The notes beneath the pieces were generated by a model. It was not told the origin of the DNA. It searched no databases and worked only from the letters and a program-made list of their open reading frames with translations. A program made the translations under genes and the position numbers. From positions 2,666,001 through 2,730,000 of the forward strand of contig JAPFFF010000003.1 in assembly GCA_039105265.1 (NCBI GenBank): a DNA stretch of 64,000 nt, in the 5' to 3' direction. How positions within the stretch are numbered: position 1 is the stretch's first letter; each line of letters starts with the position of its first letter. Shown piece after piece: positions 29,139 to 39,949 of the stretch. This DNA is from Tritrichomonas musculus. Lineage: Eukaryota > Parabasalia > Tritrichomonadida > Tritrichomonadidae.

Positions 29139-29312
29139 TATAAATTGCTGATAAAAAAATAAAAAATTTTTGAAAGTTCTATTTTTCGTTATTTTTCGTT
29201 GTTGTTATTTTTGGTCAGGTTCAAAGATGTAAATTCAAAGATGAATATTCAAAAGTGTCAACCGTTAACTTTAAACTTTATCTGACCTCCCAAATCAACA
29301 CCCTTACTCTCT
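28897..29312 (-). repeat. Right terminal inverted repeat of element A
   Basis: Inverted copy of 8554-8998, ending CCCTTACTCTCT. It lacks the 61-bp foldback of the left repeat and carries a 36-bp double hairpin instead, plus a 10-bp tandem copy in the CGAAAAATAA stretch. Confidence 0.92.
29090..29125 (-). repeat. 36-bp double-hairpin insertion in the right terminal repeat
   Basis: On the minus strand the insert holds two stems: GCGAG-CA-CTCGC and CCTCCG-ACAAA-CGGAGG. GAA is found on both sides. It is in frame within the small terminal-repeat gene and absent from the left copy. Coordinates are good to a few bases. Confidence 0.75.
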
Positions 29313-29318
29313 GGCGTA
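29313..29318. repeat. Target-site duplication GGCGTA, right copy
   Basis: Exact match to 8548-8553, immediately outside the right terminal repeat of element A. Confidence 0.93.
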
Positions 29319-29466
29319 CTTTATAATTATGTCGGAACATATCCAGTTCAAGTTTCTCTAGCTGAATTTGGTGAAGAAGACCAAATAGCACTATGTAGTC
29401 AAATTACAGAACTACAAAATAAGATAGCAGCATTGTAAGCTAGGTTAGCTGCTCTTGAATCGAAAT
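29313..29466 (+). pseudogene. Fibre-like remnant E, part right of element A
   Basis: Directly after element A, sequence starting with the second GGCGTA copy resumes fibre-like coding character. It includes a carboxyl coiled-coil of the kind seen in the fibre-like gene at 51157 (LENKLTR region). It is the remainder of the gene that A entered. Treated as a broken fossil. Confidence 0.65.
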
Positions 29467-29654
29467 AAAGTAGGTACGAGATTCTCGGGGCAGGTACCTG
29501 TGCCGTTTCATAGATGGGCGGTTGTGGGGTGGGGTACCTGTGCCGTTTCATTGATGGTAGGCGTTGAGGTGGGTGGGTGGGATAACATGAAAAGAAGAAG
29601 AAGAATTTTTTTATTTTTTTTTTTATTTTTCTTTTCTTTTTCTTTTCTTTTTTA
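29467..29654. other. Subterminal stretch of remnant E with a repeated GC-rich box
   Basis: A locally GC-rich stretch holds two copies of GGTACCTGTGCCGTTTCAT at about 29495 and 29540, then a purine run and a T/C-rich run. It lies between the fibre-like remnant and the foldback terminus at 29655-29715. Confidence 0.55.
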
Positions 29655-29715
29655 ACTAGTTCGTGTTGACGGTGTGGGTGCTAACCCCACCGGAAACCGA
29701 CTAGTATATACTACT
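29655..29715 (-). repeat. Foldback terminus of remnant E (AGTAGTATA head pointing right)
   Basis: Read on the minus strand it begins AGTAGTATATACTAGTCGG and contains a GGTGGGG/CCCACACC-like stem and ACACGAACTAG. It is about four-fifths identical by eye to the 61-bp insert in the left repeat of A. Position and head match the left ends of elements B, C and D, so it is read as the right terminus of E. Confidence 0.55.
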
Positions 29716-29849
29716 ACGGATCTCAATAAAAATGATGAATTCACGAAAAAGTACTATTTTTAAGGATTTATTTTCAAGGTTTACAAATAGATTTTGAAAA
29801 ATAGTTCTTTAAAAGCAAAAATAATATTCATAAAATGCCTATTAAAATT

Positions 29850-30310
29850 GAAATACATCCAATATTTAATCCAAGAGAAGAATAACACACCTATTCAAAT
29901 TGAATATGCTTGCTTTTTAGTAGATGGAGAACAGGATCTAAATCAGCTTAATAGTTATTATTTTAATTTTCCATAAGGATTGTATCCTTCAAATAGAAGT
30001 GTACCTAATATTAGAGTAAGAAATATATGAATGATTGCAAGAAGATAAATGATTTATACAATTACATTAAGAAAATATTATAGGAAAAGAAGAAAATAAT
30101 AACTTAACAGATGATGAAATATATGAATTAATGCCTGATAATAGAAAAAGAGAATGTAGCACTAATGCCATTACTTTTATTGAATCATATGGTGACTTTA
30201 AAGCCATATAGGAAGGATTAATACCTTTAATTAATAATAGATTTAAGGTTTATAATTCTTCTACTAAGTCAACTATTAAAACAGATTTTTATAATTATAG
30301 ATAGAAAAAT
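29850..30310 (+). pseudogene. Decayed virus-like gene related to the one at 63286
   Basis: Fragments in several frames resemble the protein at 63286 (for example IEYACFLVDGEQDLN here against IEYVYFLEDGERDIS there, followed by YYFNFP in both). It is an old fossil with many breaks. It lies just outside the right terminus of E and could belong to another, mostly lost element. Confidence 0.5.
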
Positions 30311-30706
30311 TGAGATGTTTGTAATGCATTTAGATTAATCAACTAACCAATATATAAATCTTTTGACATTGAATGAATTCATAGATATCATTTCTGATAA
30401 AGTGTGATAAATGGTTATCATTTGAAAATGATTTATTCAATCGTTAGAAATGTGTTTATTAAATTTGATATTGCCACATCATTTCGGCTATTAAAAAGAG
30501 AATATATGAATTTATTATATGGCAAATTTATTAATAGTATACCATTAATATAGCAAATTATGTTTGAAAAAAAGGCAATACTATAATATTATTCATAATA
30601 TCACTATCAACATCAATCCATGATAAAAGAATAACAACATTGAAAAGAACAAGCAGTAAGGAGTAAGAAATTAAATATATTTAATTTAAACAATACATGA
30701 TATTGA

Positions 30707-31040
30707 TTAGGCTTGGTTAAATTCCAGGACTGTTAGGACCTAACAAACTTTTTCAATTGTTAAATACTTTTATCTTTAAAAATAATAAATATTTTTGGGA
30801 TTCTTTTAAGGTTTAAAAACTATTAATGGTTATATATTGCAAATTATTTATTAAAATATTTTTTAATTTGTTTTTCTACTTGAAAAATTATGACTTTTCA
30901 AAAAAATAGGTTCTAAAGTTTTTAATTCAAAAGATAAAATTAAATTTCTGAAAATAGTGAAAAGCCAATATGTCAATAAAATTGAGAGAAAAGTGCAGGT
31001 CCTGGCAGGTCCTAAAATCCTAGACTTTTAACAAGCCTAA
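30707..31040. mobile_element. MITE-like element, 334 bp, with 6-bp target duplication
   Basis: The ends read TTAGGCTTGGTTAAA and the inverse AACAAGCCTAA, and the imperfect inverted repeat extends about 40 bp inwards to TTAGGACCT. TATTGA is present on both sides (30701-30706 and 31041-31046). There is no coding capacity. It is a non-autonomous DNA transposon by structure; the parent family is unknown. Confidence 0.7.
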
Positions 31041-32960
31041 TATTGATATAATAAATATAAAAACAAATTTAATGAATTTAATCTATTCGTAATGAAATAA
31101 ATGAAGCAAAAATAATAATTAAAAAAGTTCTTTTTTTTATTATAAATAGATAACTTGTCCAACACCAAAGCAAATGCCAAAATGGTTCAAATTTGTATTG
31201 ATAATCGTAGTAATCTTTGTTAATAAATGAATATATAACATTGAACTTAGTGTAAATGATTCAAACATCGAATGTTGTAAAATCAAATACAATTTGATTA
31301 TTAAAATGGTTCAATATGTATTGATAAACGTAGTAACCTTTGTTAATAAATAGTGATACCAAATTGTAAAACCAAATAATAGCATATTATGGCATACAAT
31401 TGATATTTTGCTCACAAAAAATCAAGAACTATTTCCAAAATATTGTGAGCATTCAAAAATTAAATCGCATAAAATCCATAAAATTTTTATTTTTATCCAC
31501 CATTCAAATTTGAGATCCCTCAGAAAATTGAGAGAACGAAGCAAAATAATAGGAGAGTACCAATAATTCATGTAACAAGTATTTTCACATAAATCCCCAG
31601 CTATTTTCATAACAAGTTTCGCATATTTATTATTATTTTTCTTTTGTGACTATATTTGGTCTCTTATTAACGTAAAGATGAGTTTATTTTTAATAGAGAA
31701 GCCTATGTAAGTGATCAATCGTAAATTTTCATATATATCCAATAATTTTAACAATTTCATAATAGATTCACAAAGCCTGAATTTGGAAATTTTATAAAGG
31801 TTATGCAATTACATCTCATCTACACATATTAGGAAAAAATGAAAAAAGGTTTGAGTTGCACAAAATTAGCCAATTTACAAGTTAATAATATCATTTAAAC
31901 TTCAAAGAATTATGCTGATCTAGGAAAGATTTTTCCCATCGAACATTGAAATTTTAACTTTTCACAAGTTAGAAACATTGGGCAAACAAAAAACTTCAGC
32001 ATTATCCAATTATGCTTAAATTTAAAAATTATATAGGTTTTCTAATTTTTTTCATAAAATAATCCCTGCATGAAAATCTGATACTAAATATTTTAATGAA
32101 AAAATGAAATTTTCTAATTATAGCATTTTATTCATTACTTCATTCAAATGTCACATTTTTAATTTTGATACGCATAACAGGTGTCCACTTTTTACTCTAA
32201 AGAATATTTTTGTACGTTTATAATTAAGTTAACTGTTTTTTTTTAAAATCCCAATAACCCAAATATAAATAACGTTTTTTTTCTTCTTCTTAAGCATTGA
32301 AATTATTTCATTTTGCAATTGAAAATGAAACTCCATATCAAATATTACTTATGCTTATTTAAATATGCATTGATCCAGCGAGAGAATTGTTAAAATTTCA
32401 TAAACAAAGAGTTAAAATAATAATTTTTTTTTTATTTTTTTAGGAGTGGTATAAAAAAATAAATTTATATATATAATATAAGTATTTATGAATAATGAAA
32501 TCCTTTTTAAAACATATAATTTTTATTTTATAAAGATATTTACGAATTTATAAACGCACGTTTATTAATAAATTGAGGGTATAATTGGCTTTACTCATAC
32601 CTAAATCACGATTTTATTTTTAATAGAGAGCCTTAAATAATTGATCGAATTTGTTTTATCATAAATTATCAATAATTTTATCGATTTCTTAAGACCTTCA
32701 CAAAGCCTGAATTTGGAAAAAAATATCACTTGGGCTACTAGATCTCATCAACACATATTCAAAAAAACTTCAAACCATTTAAAATCACTCCATTAAGTGA
32801 TTACTCAAACAGATCATAGATATCTGACATAAAATGTATAATATTGATTTTTTCATGTTTTTTCTCTTCAATTAATACAATTTTAAACATTTTCAAGTTG
32901 GAGCCATCTACTTTTCAGAAAACATCATCATTATCCTATTATATCTATATTTAACAAGGG
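31041..32960. other. AT-rich host-like DNA with diverged direct repeats, no gene seen
   Basis: Two pairs of diverged direct repeats are visible. A 50-bp unit beginning AAAATGGTTCAA occurs at about 31179 and 31302. A longer unit with TTTTTAATAGAGA and TTCACAAAGCCTGAATTTGG occurs at about 31680-32050 and 32605-32960. They look like copies of a non-coding repeat. No open frame is convincing. Confidence 0.5.
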
Positions 32961-32964
32961 ACGC

Positions 32965-32991
32965 CACTTTTTGAGCTTCGCTCAAAAAGTG
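32965..32991. repeat. Perfect hairpin, 12-bp stem with TTC loop
   Basis: CACTTTTTGAGC, TTC, then the exact inverse. The stem core CTTTTTGAGC recurs in the longer hairpin at 41036-41092, which has a GAA loop. Confidence 0.85.
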
Positions 32992-33357
32992 TCTTTAGCA
33001 CTGTATACTAATTTTTTTCTGTATAATATCAAAATTTAAACCATTATTTTTTTTCTAAAAAAGAAAATTCTAGATTTTGAAATTTTGACCTTTGACGATG
33101 AAAAATTTACCTAAAATACAAATTAAAAAAATTAGAATAAAGTAACAAATCTGTTCTCATCATTTTACTTTATTCTCATTTTTTTCATCTGTTACATCCA
33201 AATTCAATTAATCTCATCATTCTCATCTAATCTCATCAAATTTCGTCATTTACATTCAATATCATCTAATCTTATTTATCTGTTTCAATCTTATCTCTCA
33301 TAAAATAGCTAATTAAAAAATATAGAATAATTTAGAATAATTATTATAAATTAATGG

Positions 33358-34180
33358 GTAATTTTATTTTAATAGATAAGATTATGAATAAAAAAAAATT
33401 TAACCTTTTAATAGCCACTACTTCGCTTCGCTCGTAGTGGCTCAAGAAATACATGTTCGCTACGCTCAGCTCGGTTTGCTTGGATTTTGGCGCCGTCGAA
33501 ATTAGATAAAGTAATTGTCATACACCAGGCTCCCTTTGGAGACTGGGAAGAGATGGTAATGAATATTTATTATGAGAGGAAGTTTTAAGGTCGTAATAAA
33601 TGTTAAAAACCTACATGCATGTCAATGTTATAAAAAATAATTATTAGGAGAGGAAGTCTGAAATATGCTGAAGGTCTATACATATTCATATTGTAATATA
33701 AAATCAAATTTTTGATGAAAGAGTAGATAATTGTAAGTAATTTAAAAAAAAAAAAAATCGTAATTTAGGAAATCTTAGAATCTTGAGTAAATTTTTTTAG
33801 TTAAATATCATTCGTGCGAGATTTTGGTTTATATTGCGATAAGGACTTACGCGTTCGAGCAGGTTCCACTAATCAAAATGAAAACAGCAAAAAAAAGGTG
33901 ATGTGTTATTTATTCTCATTTTTGATCGTAAATTTTGATTGCTTCTTATCAATTATTCTGAAACCTCATATAAAAAGTTCTAACAAAATTTTAATAAAAA
34001 TAGATTTATCCTGTTATTAAAATCTGATTTTTATAAATAAACAAACTTTTTAATCTTTTGGAAATATATATAAATAAATTGTTTAATGTGTGATAAGCCA
34101 AAATGGCTCTAATATCGTTTTTTAAAATTTTTTGAGGGAAATCTTTAATATATATGGATAAAAAAATATTTAAAACTTTT
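33358..34180. repeat. Diverged long repeat, copy 1 (carries a double hairpin)
   Basis: The segment aligns by eye with 34857-35560: a shared AT-rich lead, a double hairpin, 'ATTTTGGCG', then a matching series of AT-rich blocks including CTCATATAAAAAGTT and a shared end. It is heavily diverged and non-coding. The two copies flank the CCACCTGC array. Confidence 0.55.
33413..33482. repeat. Double hairpin, copy 1
   Basis: The first stem is AGCCACTAC and its inverse around a loop TTCGCTTCGCTC. The second, partly decayed stem has a loop containing TTCGCTACGCTCA. It is GC-rich inside very AT-rich DNA. Confidence 0.8.
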
Positions 34181-34184
34181 AGTT

Positions 34185-34497
34185 GCAGGTGGGAGTTTAA
34201 TTCGCGTAATTAGTTCCACCTGCAACTAAGTTGCGATAGCTGCAGGTGGAAGTTTGAAATGGTACATTTAAGGAATTACTTCCACCTGCAGCTATCGCAG
34301 CTCAGCCGCAGGTGGAAACTTGGTTTCCTTATTTCTTTCTTCCACCTGCAGTTGATAAGCGATAGCCGCAGGTGGAAGGCTAAATTGGTAAATAGTGATT
34401 TTCCACCTGCAGCTGTCGCAGCTCAGCCGCAGGTGGAAACTTGGTTTCCTTATTTCTTTACTTCCACCTGCAGCTGAGAAGCGATAGCCGCAGGTGG
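34185..34497. repeat. Array of eleven alternating GCAGGTGG / CCACCTGC boxes
   Basis: Boxes lie at 34185, 34216, 34242, 34282, 34308, 34342, 34368, 34403, 34429, 34464 and 34490, strictly alternating in orientation. Neighbours pair into hairpins with loops such as AGCTATCGCAGCTCAGC. Between hairpins a GGTTTCCTTATTTCTT spacer repeats. There is no protein evidence. Confidence 0.85.
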
Positions 34498-34856
34498 AAG
34501 GCTAAATTGCGTAATCTATAATTTGGGCTTTTGCATAACGATCACTTATTCAAAAATTCAATATTATTTTTAAAATTACGATCATCTTATGAAAAGTACT
34601 CCAAAATATGAGATGAAATTTTTTTTTATTAGGTAAATTTTGAATGATTAAATGGACAAAACTTTGAATGAGATAATTCTATCACTTTTTAAGGGGTACA
34701 TGACCACATAGCTATTTAAAATGATAACTTTGAACATTTTACAAATTTTAATTTGAGCTTAATATAATATATAGAAACAACTTGAACAAATGAAACAACA
34801 AATAATTACATTGTAAAAAAAAATAGGAAATAATTATATGGAGGCGTAAAAAGATC

Positions 34857-35560
34857 ATTTTTTAATAGATTAGGATTATGATTAAAAAAAATTTTTTTAT
34901 TAGCCACTACCTCGCTTCGCTCGTAGTGGCTCAAGCAATCCGACTTCGCTGCGCTCAGCTCGGATTGCTTGTATTTTGGCGACCTCAACATTCGATCTGT
35001 TATATATTGATATGTGATTATTATCTTAATATTTCATCGAGACATTGAAGGTCTCTACATGTTTGTATTACAATAAAAAAATAATTTGAAGCTGAGAAAA
35101 ATGATAAAAATGAGCCAGTAGTAAAATGAAAATCGTAATTTTGGTAATTTGTCCAACTTTCAAATTTTTTTTTGTAGATCATAGATATTTGCGTTTTCCG
35201 ATTATTATGGAGAGTAGTGCTTACGAATTTGAGAGGCTTGGTCAATCAAAATGGAAATAGTAAAAAATATATGAAGTGAGAGAGCTTAAATTTATAACGA
35301 TATTTGATCGAAAATTTTCATTCAAAATATTATTTTTCTGAAAACTCATATAAAAAGTTATCAAAATTTGCATAAATAGATTACTAATATCTTATTAAAA
35401 AAAAGTAATTTATTAAAGCAAAATCACTTAATAAGCATATTATTTTTTATATTAAACAGAATATATTTTAGCTTAGTTCCAAATATGCTGCAATGTGTTT
35501 TTTTGGCAAATTTGTGGGTTATCTTTATATATATAGATAATTATTTAGAAATTATAAAAT
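34857..35560. repeat. Diverged long repeat, copy 2
   Basis: Partner of 33358-34180, same order of blocks and same double hairpin at its start. Non-coding. No target duplication could be defined for either copy. Confidence 0.55.
34902..34971. repeat. Double hairpin, copy 2, both stems perfect
   Basis: Stem 1 is AGCCACTAC with loop CTCGCTTCGCTC. Stem 2 is CAAGCAATCCGA with loop CTTCGCTGCGCTCAGC. Better preserved than copy 1. Confidence 0.85.
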
Positions 35561-36077
35561 ATAGCTCAAAATAATCTCAACATCAGAATTTGATCTTAAA
35601 AAAAATGATGAAAAAACATAATTTACTAAATATAAGATTTTTTAAATGAATTTATTAAAGAGCAACATTTTTAATTTTGATAAGTTTAATAGATTTCTAG
35701 TTAGAAAGCACATTTCTTTTTTTTATACGTTTAAAATATAAGTTAACAAAATTCAAATCGTTACATTAACACATAAACTATTAACGTTTTTTAAAAAGTT
35801 AAATTTAAAATGAATAGAATCATAGAAAACTTTGATATATAAGCTCCATGCAAAAGTATATTTAATTTCAATGAAATATGAATCGATTCAAAGAGGCATT
35901 TTTTAAAATTCCAATATCATCCAAGATTCCAATTTGTAATTTTGTTTCATTTGCAATAAAAAAATGTTCTATTAAATTATATTAATATTCAAAAATAATT
36001 ATGTATAATTTAATAATTATTATTTGTAAATATTATTATTTTATGGAGATAATTATGAATTAAAAAATGACCGTTAA

Positions 36078-36220
36078 GACTACACCCTTAAAGAAAAAGA
36101 TGAAATTTTAGTAGATAAAATAAAAAAATGATTAAATTTGATAAATAACAAGTATTAATATTACTTTTCGAACCGGATATCAATAATTTATTCTATTTGA
36201 TTTGTATTAAGGGTGTAGTC
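36078..36220. mobile_element. MITE-like element, 143 bp, 14-bp perfect inverted ends
   Basis: The ends are GACTACACCCTTAA and its exact inverse. The interior is AT-rich and non-coding. The same CTACACCCTTAA end occurs at 37207 and 39078, so this is a small family. Confidence 0.65.
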
Positions 36221-37206
36221 CAAACAATGAAATATATATAAAATTAAAAAATAAATGTAACATTATACTATACTAAACACATATAATATAAATATAAAAT
36301 AATAAAAGATATTCTTTATCACATGTAAAGTTTAATAAAAGCTATATCTATCCATTATTTTTTTCAATTTTCAATTTGGCAAATCTACTTTTTAAAAGAA
36401 AATATCGTTAGCATATATATTATAATTTTTTTTTTAGTATTATCGATGTTTCAAGCAATGCCTTTCTTTTCAATTGTTATGATTCTATAAATATTATTGT
36501 TTCGCATACACTAAATATGGAAAAGCGCTTTTTTCTCAATTTTCCAACGATTTTTTTTATATCATTTCGATACATTTTATTCAAATAGTATTTTATTCAT
36601 CAATTATCTTTTTGGTTATACAAAAATTAAATTTTGGCATAAAAATTGATATATTATGATGATAGGAAATGATATTAAAAATGGTTTGCATATAATGAGA
36701 CAAATTGGTATAAATTAATGATATTTCTCTTCAAATAATATTAAATTCGAATAGAATTTATTAGTTTCATTCGCAAATAATAGAAATTTCTTTTATTTGA
36801 TGGTTAAACTTGTGAAAAATTTTGAATTCTTTTTGAAAAAAAAAAATGGACTTTCTTTGATAAAACTATTCAATTTCATTTCGTTATATAAAAGAGATAA
36901 ATAAATAAAAAAGTAATATTTTCTCACTATTTATGTTTTTATAATTAGTTCATATTTTATTTTTATTAGATTTTGAGCGCTTTTATCAAAATTGAAAAAA
37001 ACAAAAAAAATGCATCATCAGTTCTCATCATCTAAAGAGAAACATAAAAAAAGCAAATCGTTACGATATTCGTAAAGTGTACCTTTGCTTATATTATAAA
37101 TGGCGTTGAAAAGTTTTGACATGGGAAGATACTTATGGGGTGTGCAAAAATTGAATACTTTTTTGAATACTTTTCATTCAAATTTTCTTTGGAAAAAAAT
37201 TTTTTA

Positions 37207-37485
37207 TACTACACCCTTAAGGTACAAATCTAGTACGTTTAGAAACCGCAAATTTTTTTGACACTTTATTAAAACTAAAGGACATGTTATATAAAAAATA
37301 TTTTTATCATAAAAATTTTATAAAAAAAAAAAAAATAAAGTTAAGAATTTCAAATCTGACACGCATTCAAAATAAAACTTTTTCAAAAGAGCTTTCTCTC
37401 AATCTATAACGTACTAGATTTGTACCTTAACACAAAAACAAGTTTCTTTTTTCCCTTCTAACTTGAGTTATTAAGGGTGCAGTAT
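37207..37485. mobile_element. MITE-like element, 279 bp, nested inverted repeats
   Basis: The outer ends are ATACTACACCCTTAA and an inverse with one difference. An inner perfect 23-bp inverted repeat lies at about 37218-37240 and 37408-37430. Non-coding. Related by its ends to 36078-36220. Confidence 0.65.
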
Positions 37486-39077
37486 GAATGAGTTTTTCTC
37501 ATTAAAAAGTGATTTTTTAGTAAAATTATCGAATTATATTATATAAAAAATTTTTTAAAATATATAAATATAATATATAATAATTTTATAATTTTATAAA
37601 TAAGAAATTATGATTTTAAAAATTGAATTGATTATGACAATACTTTCAAAAATTTTAAATAGATTTTTTCAATATTTTTGAATCATGATCGATACAAAAT
37701 TAATCATTATTGGTCAATTTCATTTTACATGGCTTTATTCCAACAAATTTGAAACAATACTTAAAATAAAATACGGACAAAAACCAGTGGTTAATATTTG
37801 TATAGATGCATATAACAACTTGACTTCCATTACATGCCAGATTTTACACTATTCGTTGATTATGATTTTCGAATCAATTAACTAATAGTCAACGGTTTTC
37901 CAGCTATTTATGAATACTTTTTCAGCAATTTTAGAAATATTACTCTTGCTCCTTCATAATACTTATCTACTTATACATCGTTAATATAATCATAGCAGTT
38001 TTGCGAAAAAATTGGCATATTCCTATTCACTGTCCTGATTTTAATCTTGCCTAACATCATATTTAGCAGCTTTGCAGTCTCTTGCTTTTAGAATAAAAAT
38101 TTTTATTAATAAACGAATGTTCAGAAAATTGAATGATCTTTCAAAATTTTAGACTTGAAATCGTAGTTTTGAACATATGAATATTAACTTTTTTAAAAAA
38201 ATATCTATACACATATTCACTTTGAAATGTTTTATACATATAAAAAAATCAGATGAAGTTTTTATCGTAAGGAAATAAAATTTGATATCATTTTTTTATA
38301 AATATATCCAAAATCCCAAAAATTGCTCTGTCAAGTTAATTATTAAAATTCATAGATTCGAATTTTTAATGAATAATTGATTCATTGTTCATATTGAAGG
38401 ACTACATAGTTTTTCAATTTTTCTTGATTAACGGACTATTTGTAGATCTATGTAGTCATTCAATTTTTGATGAATGAAATTATAAAGCAGCATTATTCTT
38501 TTTACTCACAAAGAAGTTTAATCTGACAGAGAGATTTTTTTTTTTTATTCTATTTTAAAAAAAGTTTTTTATTAATCAATTTTAATTCATTTGTAACAAA
38601 ATTTCAAAGCGCTTTAAAAAAACATGTATTTATAATAGATAACTTTTATATGAATACTTATATTAAAAATTTGATTTTATAATATTTTTTCATATAAATA
38701 AATAAAATATTGCATGATCACATCTTGCTTATATTATCTTCATTTTAAGGAATTAATAATAATTTTGATTCTTTTACAATCTATTTTTATTTTATTGAAA
38801 TAACATCTGGATATATGGATATTTAAACAATTCTATATTTAATTTATAATGAGATATTCTCATTTGAAAAATGAATAATTCAATTTTTTTTTCAAATAAT
38901 TCCTTTTTTATTTATTCAAAAAAGCAATTATTAATTCAATTAATGTTTTATAAATATACAATAATAAAAAATTGTTTTTTATTTAATAACATAATATTTT
39001 ATGTTTAAAAAAATCACAATCATCGATTATATAATATAATAGTTATATACTACTTATTTATCCAGATATTAGTGTTC

Positions 39078-39092
39078 ATACTACACCCTTAA
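39078..39092. repeat. Solo ATACTACACCCTTAA end
   Basis: An exact match to the left end of the element at 37207, without a nearby inverse copy. Probably a solo or truncated member of the same MITE-like family. Confidence 0.5.
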
Positions 39093-39274
39093 ATTTTTTA
39101 ATTTTCAATGATTTACGATGAAAATGAATAGATAATAAAAAATAATAAAAAAAAGGAATTATTTTTTCTGATTTACATAAATGAAATAAGTTAATCTTAA
39201 ATGTTCGTTTGCATTCTATTAATTTAGATTAGTTTTTTTTTTTATATACGACAAGAAAAGTATCCTATCAATTT

Positions 39275-39949
39275 TTAAATAGGTGTGGGAGCAGGAGCAG
39301 GTGGTGGGGATGGCTCTGGATTACTTGACTTAGGCTTTCTAAGTTTCCAATAGAGAGAGAATCCAAGCAACGCTACAAGTAAAACAACAATAAGCCAAAT
39401 AATAAAGTTGTTGAAGCATACACGTCTGAGCATTCTTTTAGCTGTTGATTCTCCTTTTTTTGCTTCCATGTGGACATGCATCAAATTTTCATCGATATGT
39501 TGAATTCGTTGTCTATCTTCATGTAAGATAGACATAGTGTTATTAGCTGTAATTACACTATCATTTCCTATTTTAATTGCTTCATCAAGATTGTCTAGAA
39601 GGCCATCAGCTCTTTTTTGATTGGAAAGAAGTTGTTGGTTTTGCTTGTAAACAGGATCATTAAGCATTGCTTGATTCTTTTGACGAAGTTCTGTGACCAT
39701 CTTAGAGTGGTTTGACCTTGCATTCCTAATTTCAGATTCATAATACTCACGTTCGCTTGGAGGAAGAGATTTTAGGTCACTATTCATCTTATTAATTTTT
39801 GAATCGAGTTGTTGAAGATTCTTTTCAATTTCTGTGATCTTTGATTTTTTCTGATCAAAAGGCATACTGTCCAAGTTATCCAAATCTTGTCGAATGTTAT
39901 TCGCAAATGACTCGGAGTTCATAAGCGCATCATCAAGGTTATTCGACAT
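39275..39949 (-). CDS. Qb-SNARE, Vti1-like, host gene
   Basis: A 224-residue protein, using the start at 39949 because the 29 codons upstream look like leader. Residues 1-110 form helical bundles like the Vti1 amino-terminal domain (KSKITEIEKNLQQLDSKI, then SEREYYESEI). The SNARE helix is at about 135-195 (TMSILHEDRQRIQHIDENL). A single carboxyl membrane segment (FIIWLIVVLLVALLGFSLYW) follows, then a basic, proline-rich tail of some 20 residues (PEPSPPPAPAPTPI), longer than usual for tail-anchored SNAREs. It would act in membrane fusion between Golgi and endosomal compartments. It is intron-free. Confidence 0.75.
   Translation of the reverse strand: MSNNLDDALMNSESFANNIRQDLDNLDSMPFDQKKSKITEIEKNLQQLDSKINKMNSDLKSLPPSEREYYESEIRNARSNHSKMVTELRQKNQAMLNDPVYKQNQQLLSNQKRADGLLDNLDEAIKIGNDSVITANNTMSILHEDRQRIQHIDENLMHVHMEAKKGESTAKRMLRRVCFNNFIIWLIVVLLVALLGFSLYWKLRKPKSSNPEPSPPPAPAPTPI

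Larger units (their letters stand above)
8554..29312. mobile_element. Polinton (Maverick) element A, looks whole, about 20.8 kb
   Basis: The element begins AGAGAGTAAGGG and ends with the reverse complement. It has terminal inverted repeats of 445 and 416 bp and is flanked by the 6-bp duplication GGCGTA. It carries the Polinton core: retroviral-type integrase, packaging ATPase, protein-primed polymerase B and double jelly-roll capsid protein, plus a KilA-N protein, a long fibre and several small proteins. By eye the two terminal repeats differ at about five positions, apart from short indels and two hairpin insertions. Together with the long open frames, this points to a recent insertion. No adenain-like protease was recognised. 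Confidence 0.93.
35561..39077. other. Very AT-rich host-like DNA, no gene seen apart from the two MITE-like elements
   Basis: Composition is extremely AT-rich, with homopolymer runs. All open frames are short and low-complexity. Besides the elements at 36078 and 37207 nothing was recognised. Confidence 0.5.

Noticed and set aside
29455-29655. 66-residue open frame after the fibre remnant
   Set aside because: It ends in a phenylalanine run from a T-rich tract and crosses the repeated GC-rich boxes; not supported.
34259-34477. 72-residue open frame in the CCACCTGC array
   Set aside because: The translation only mirrors the DNA repeat; no start context or domain.
34185-34497. CRISPR-like array
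   Set aside because: The boxes alternate in orientation and the spacers repeat, which is unlike CRISPR; the setting is eukaryotic.
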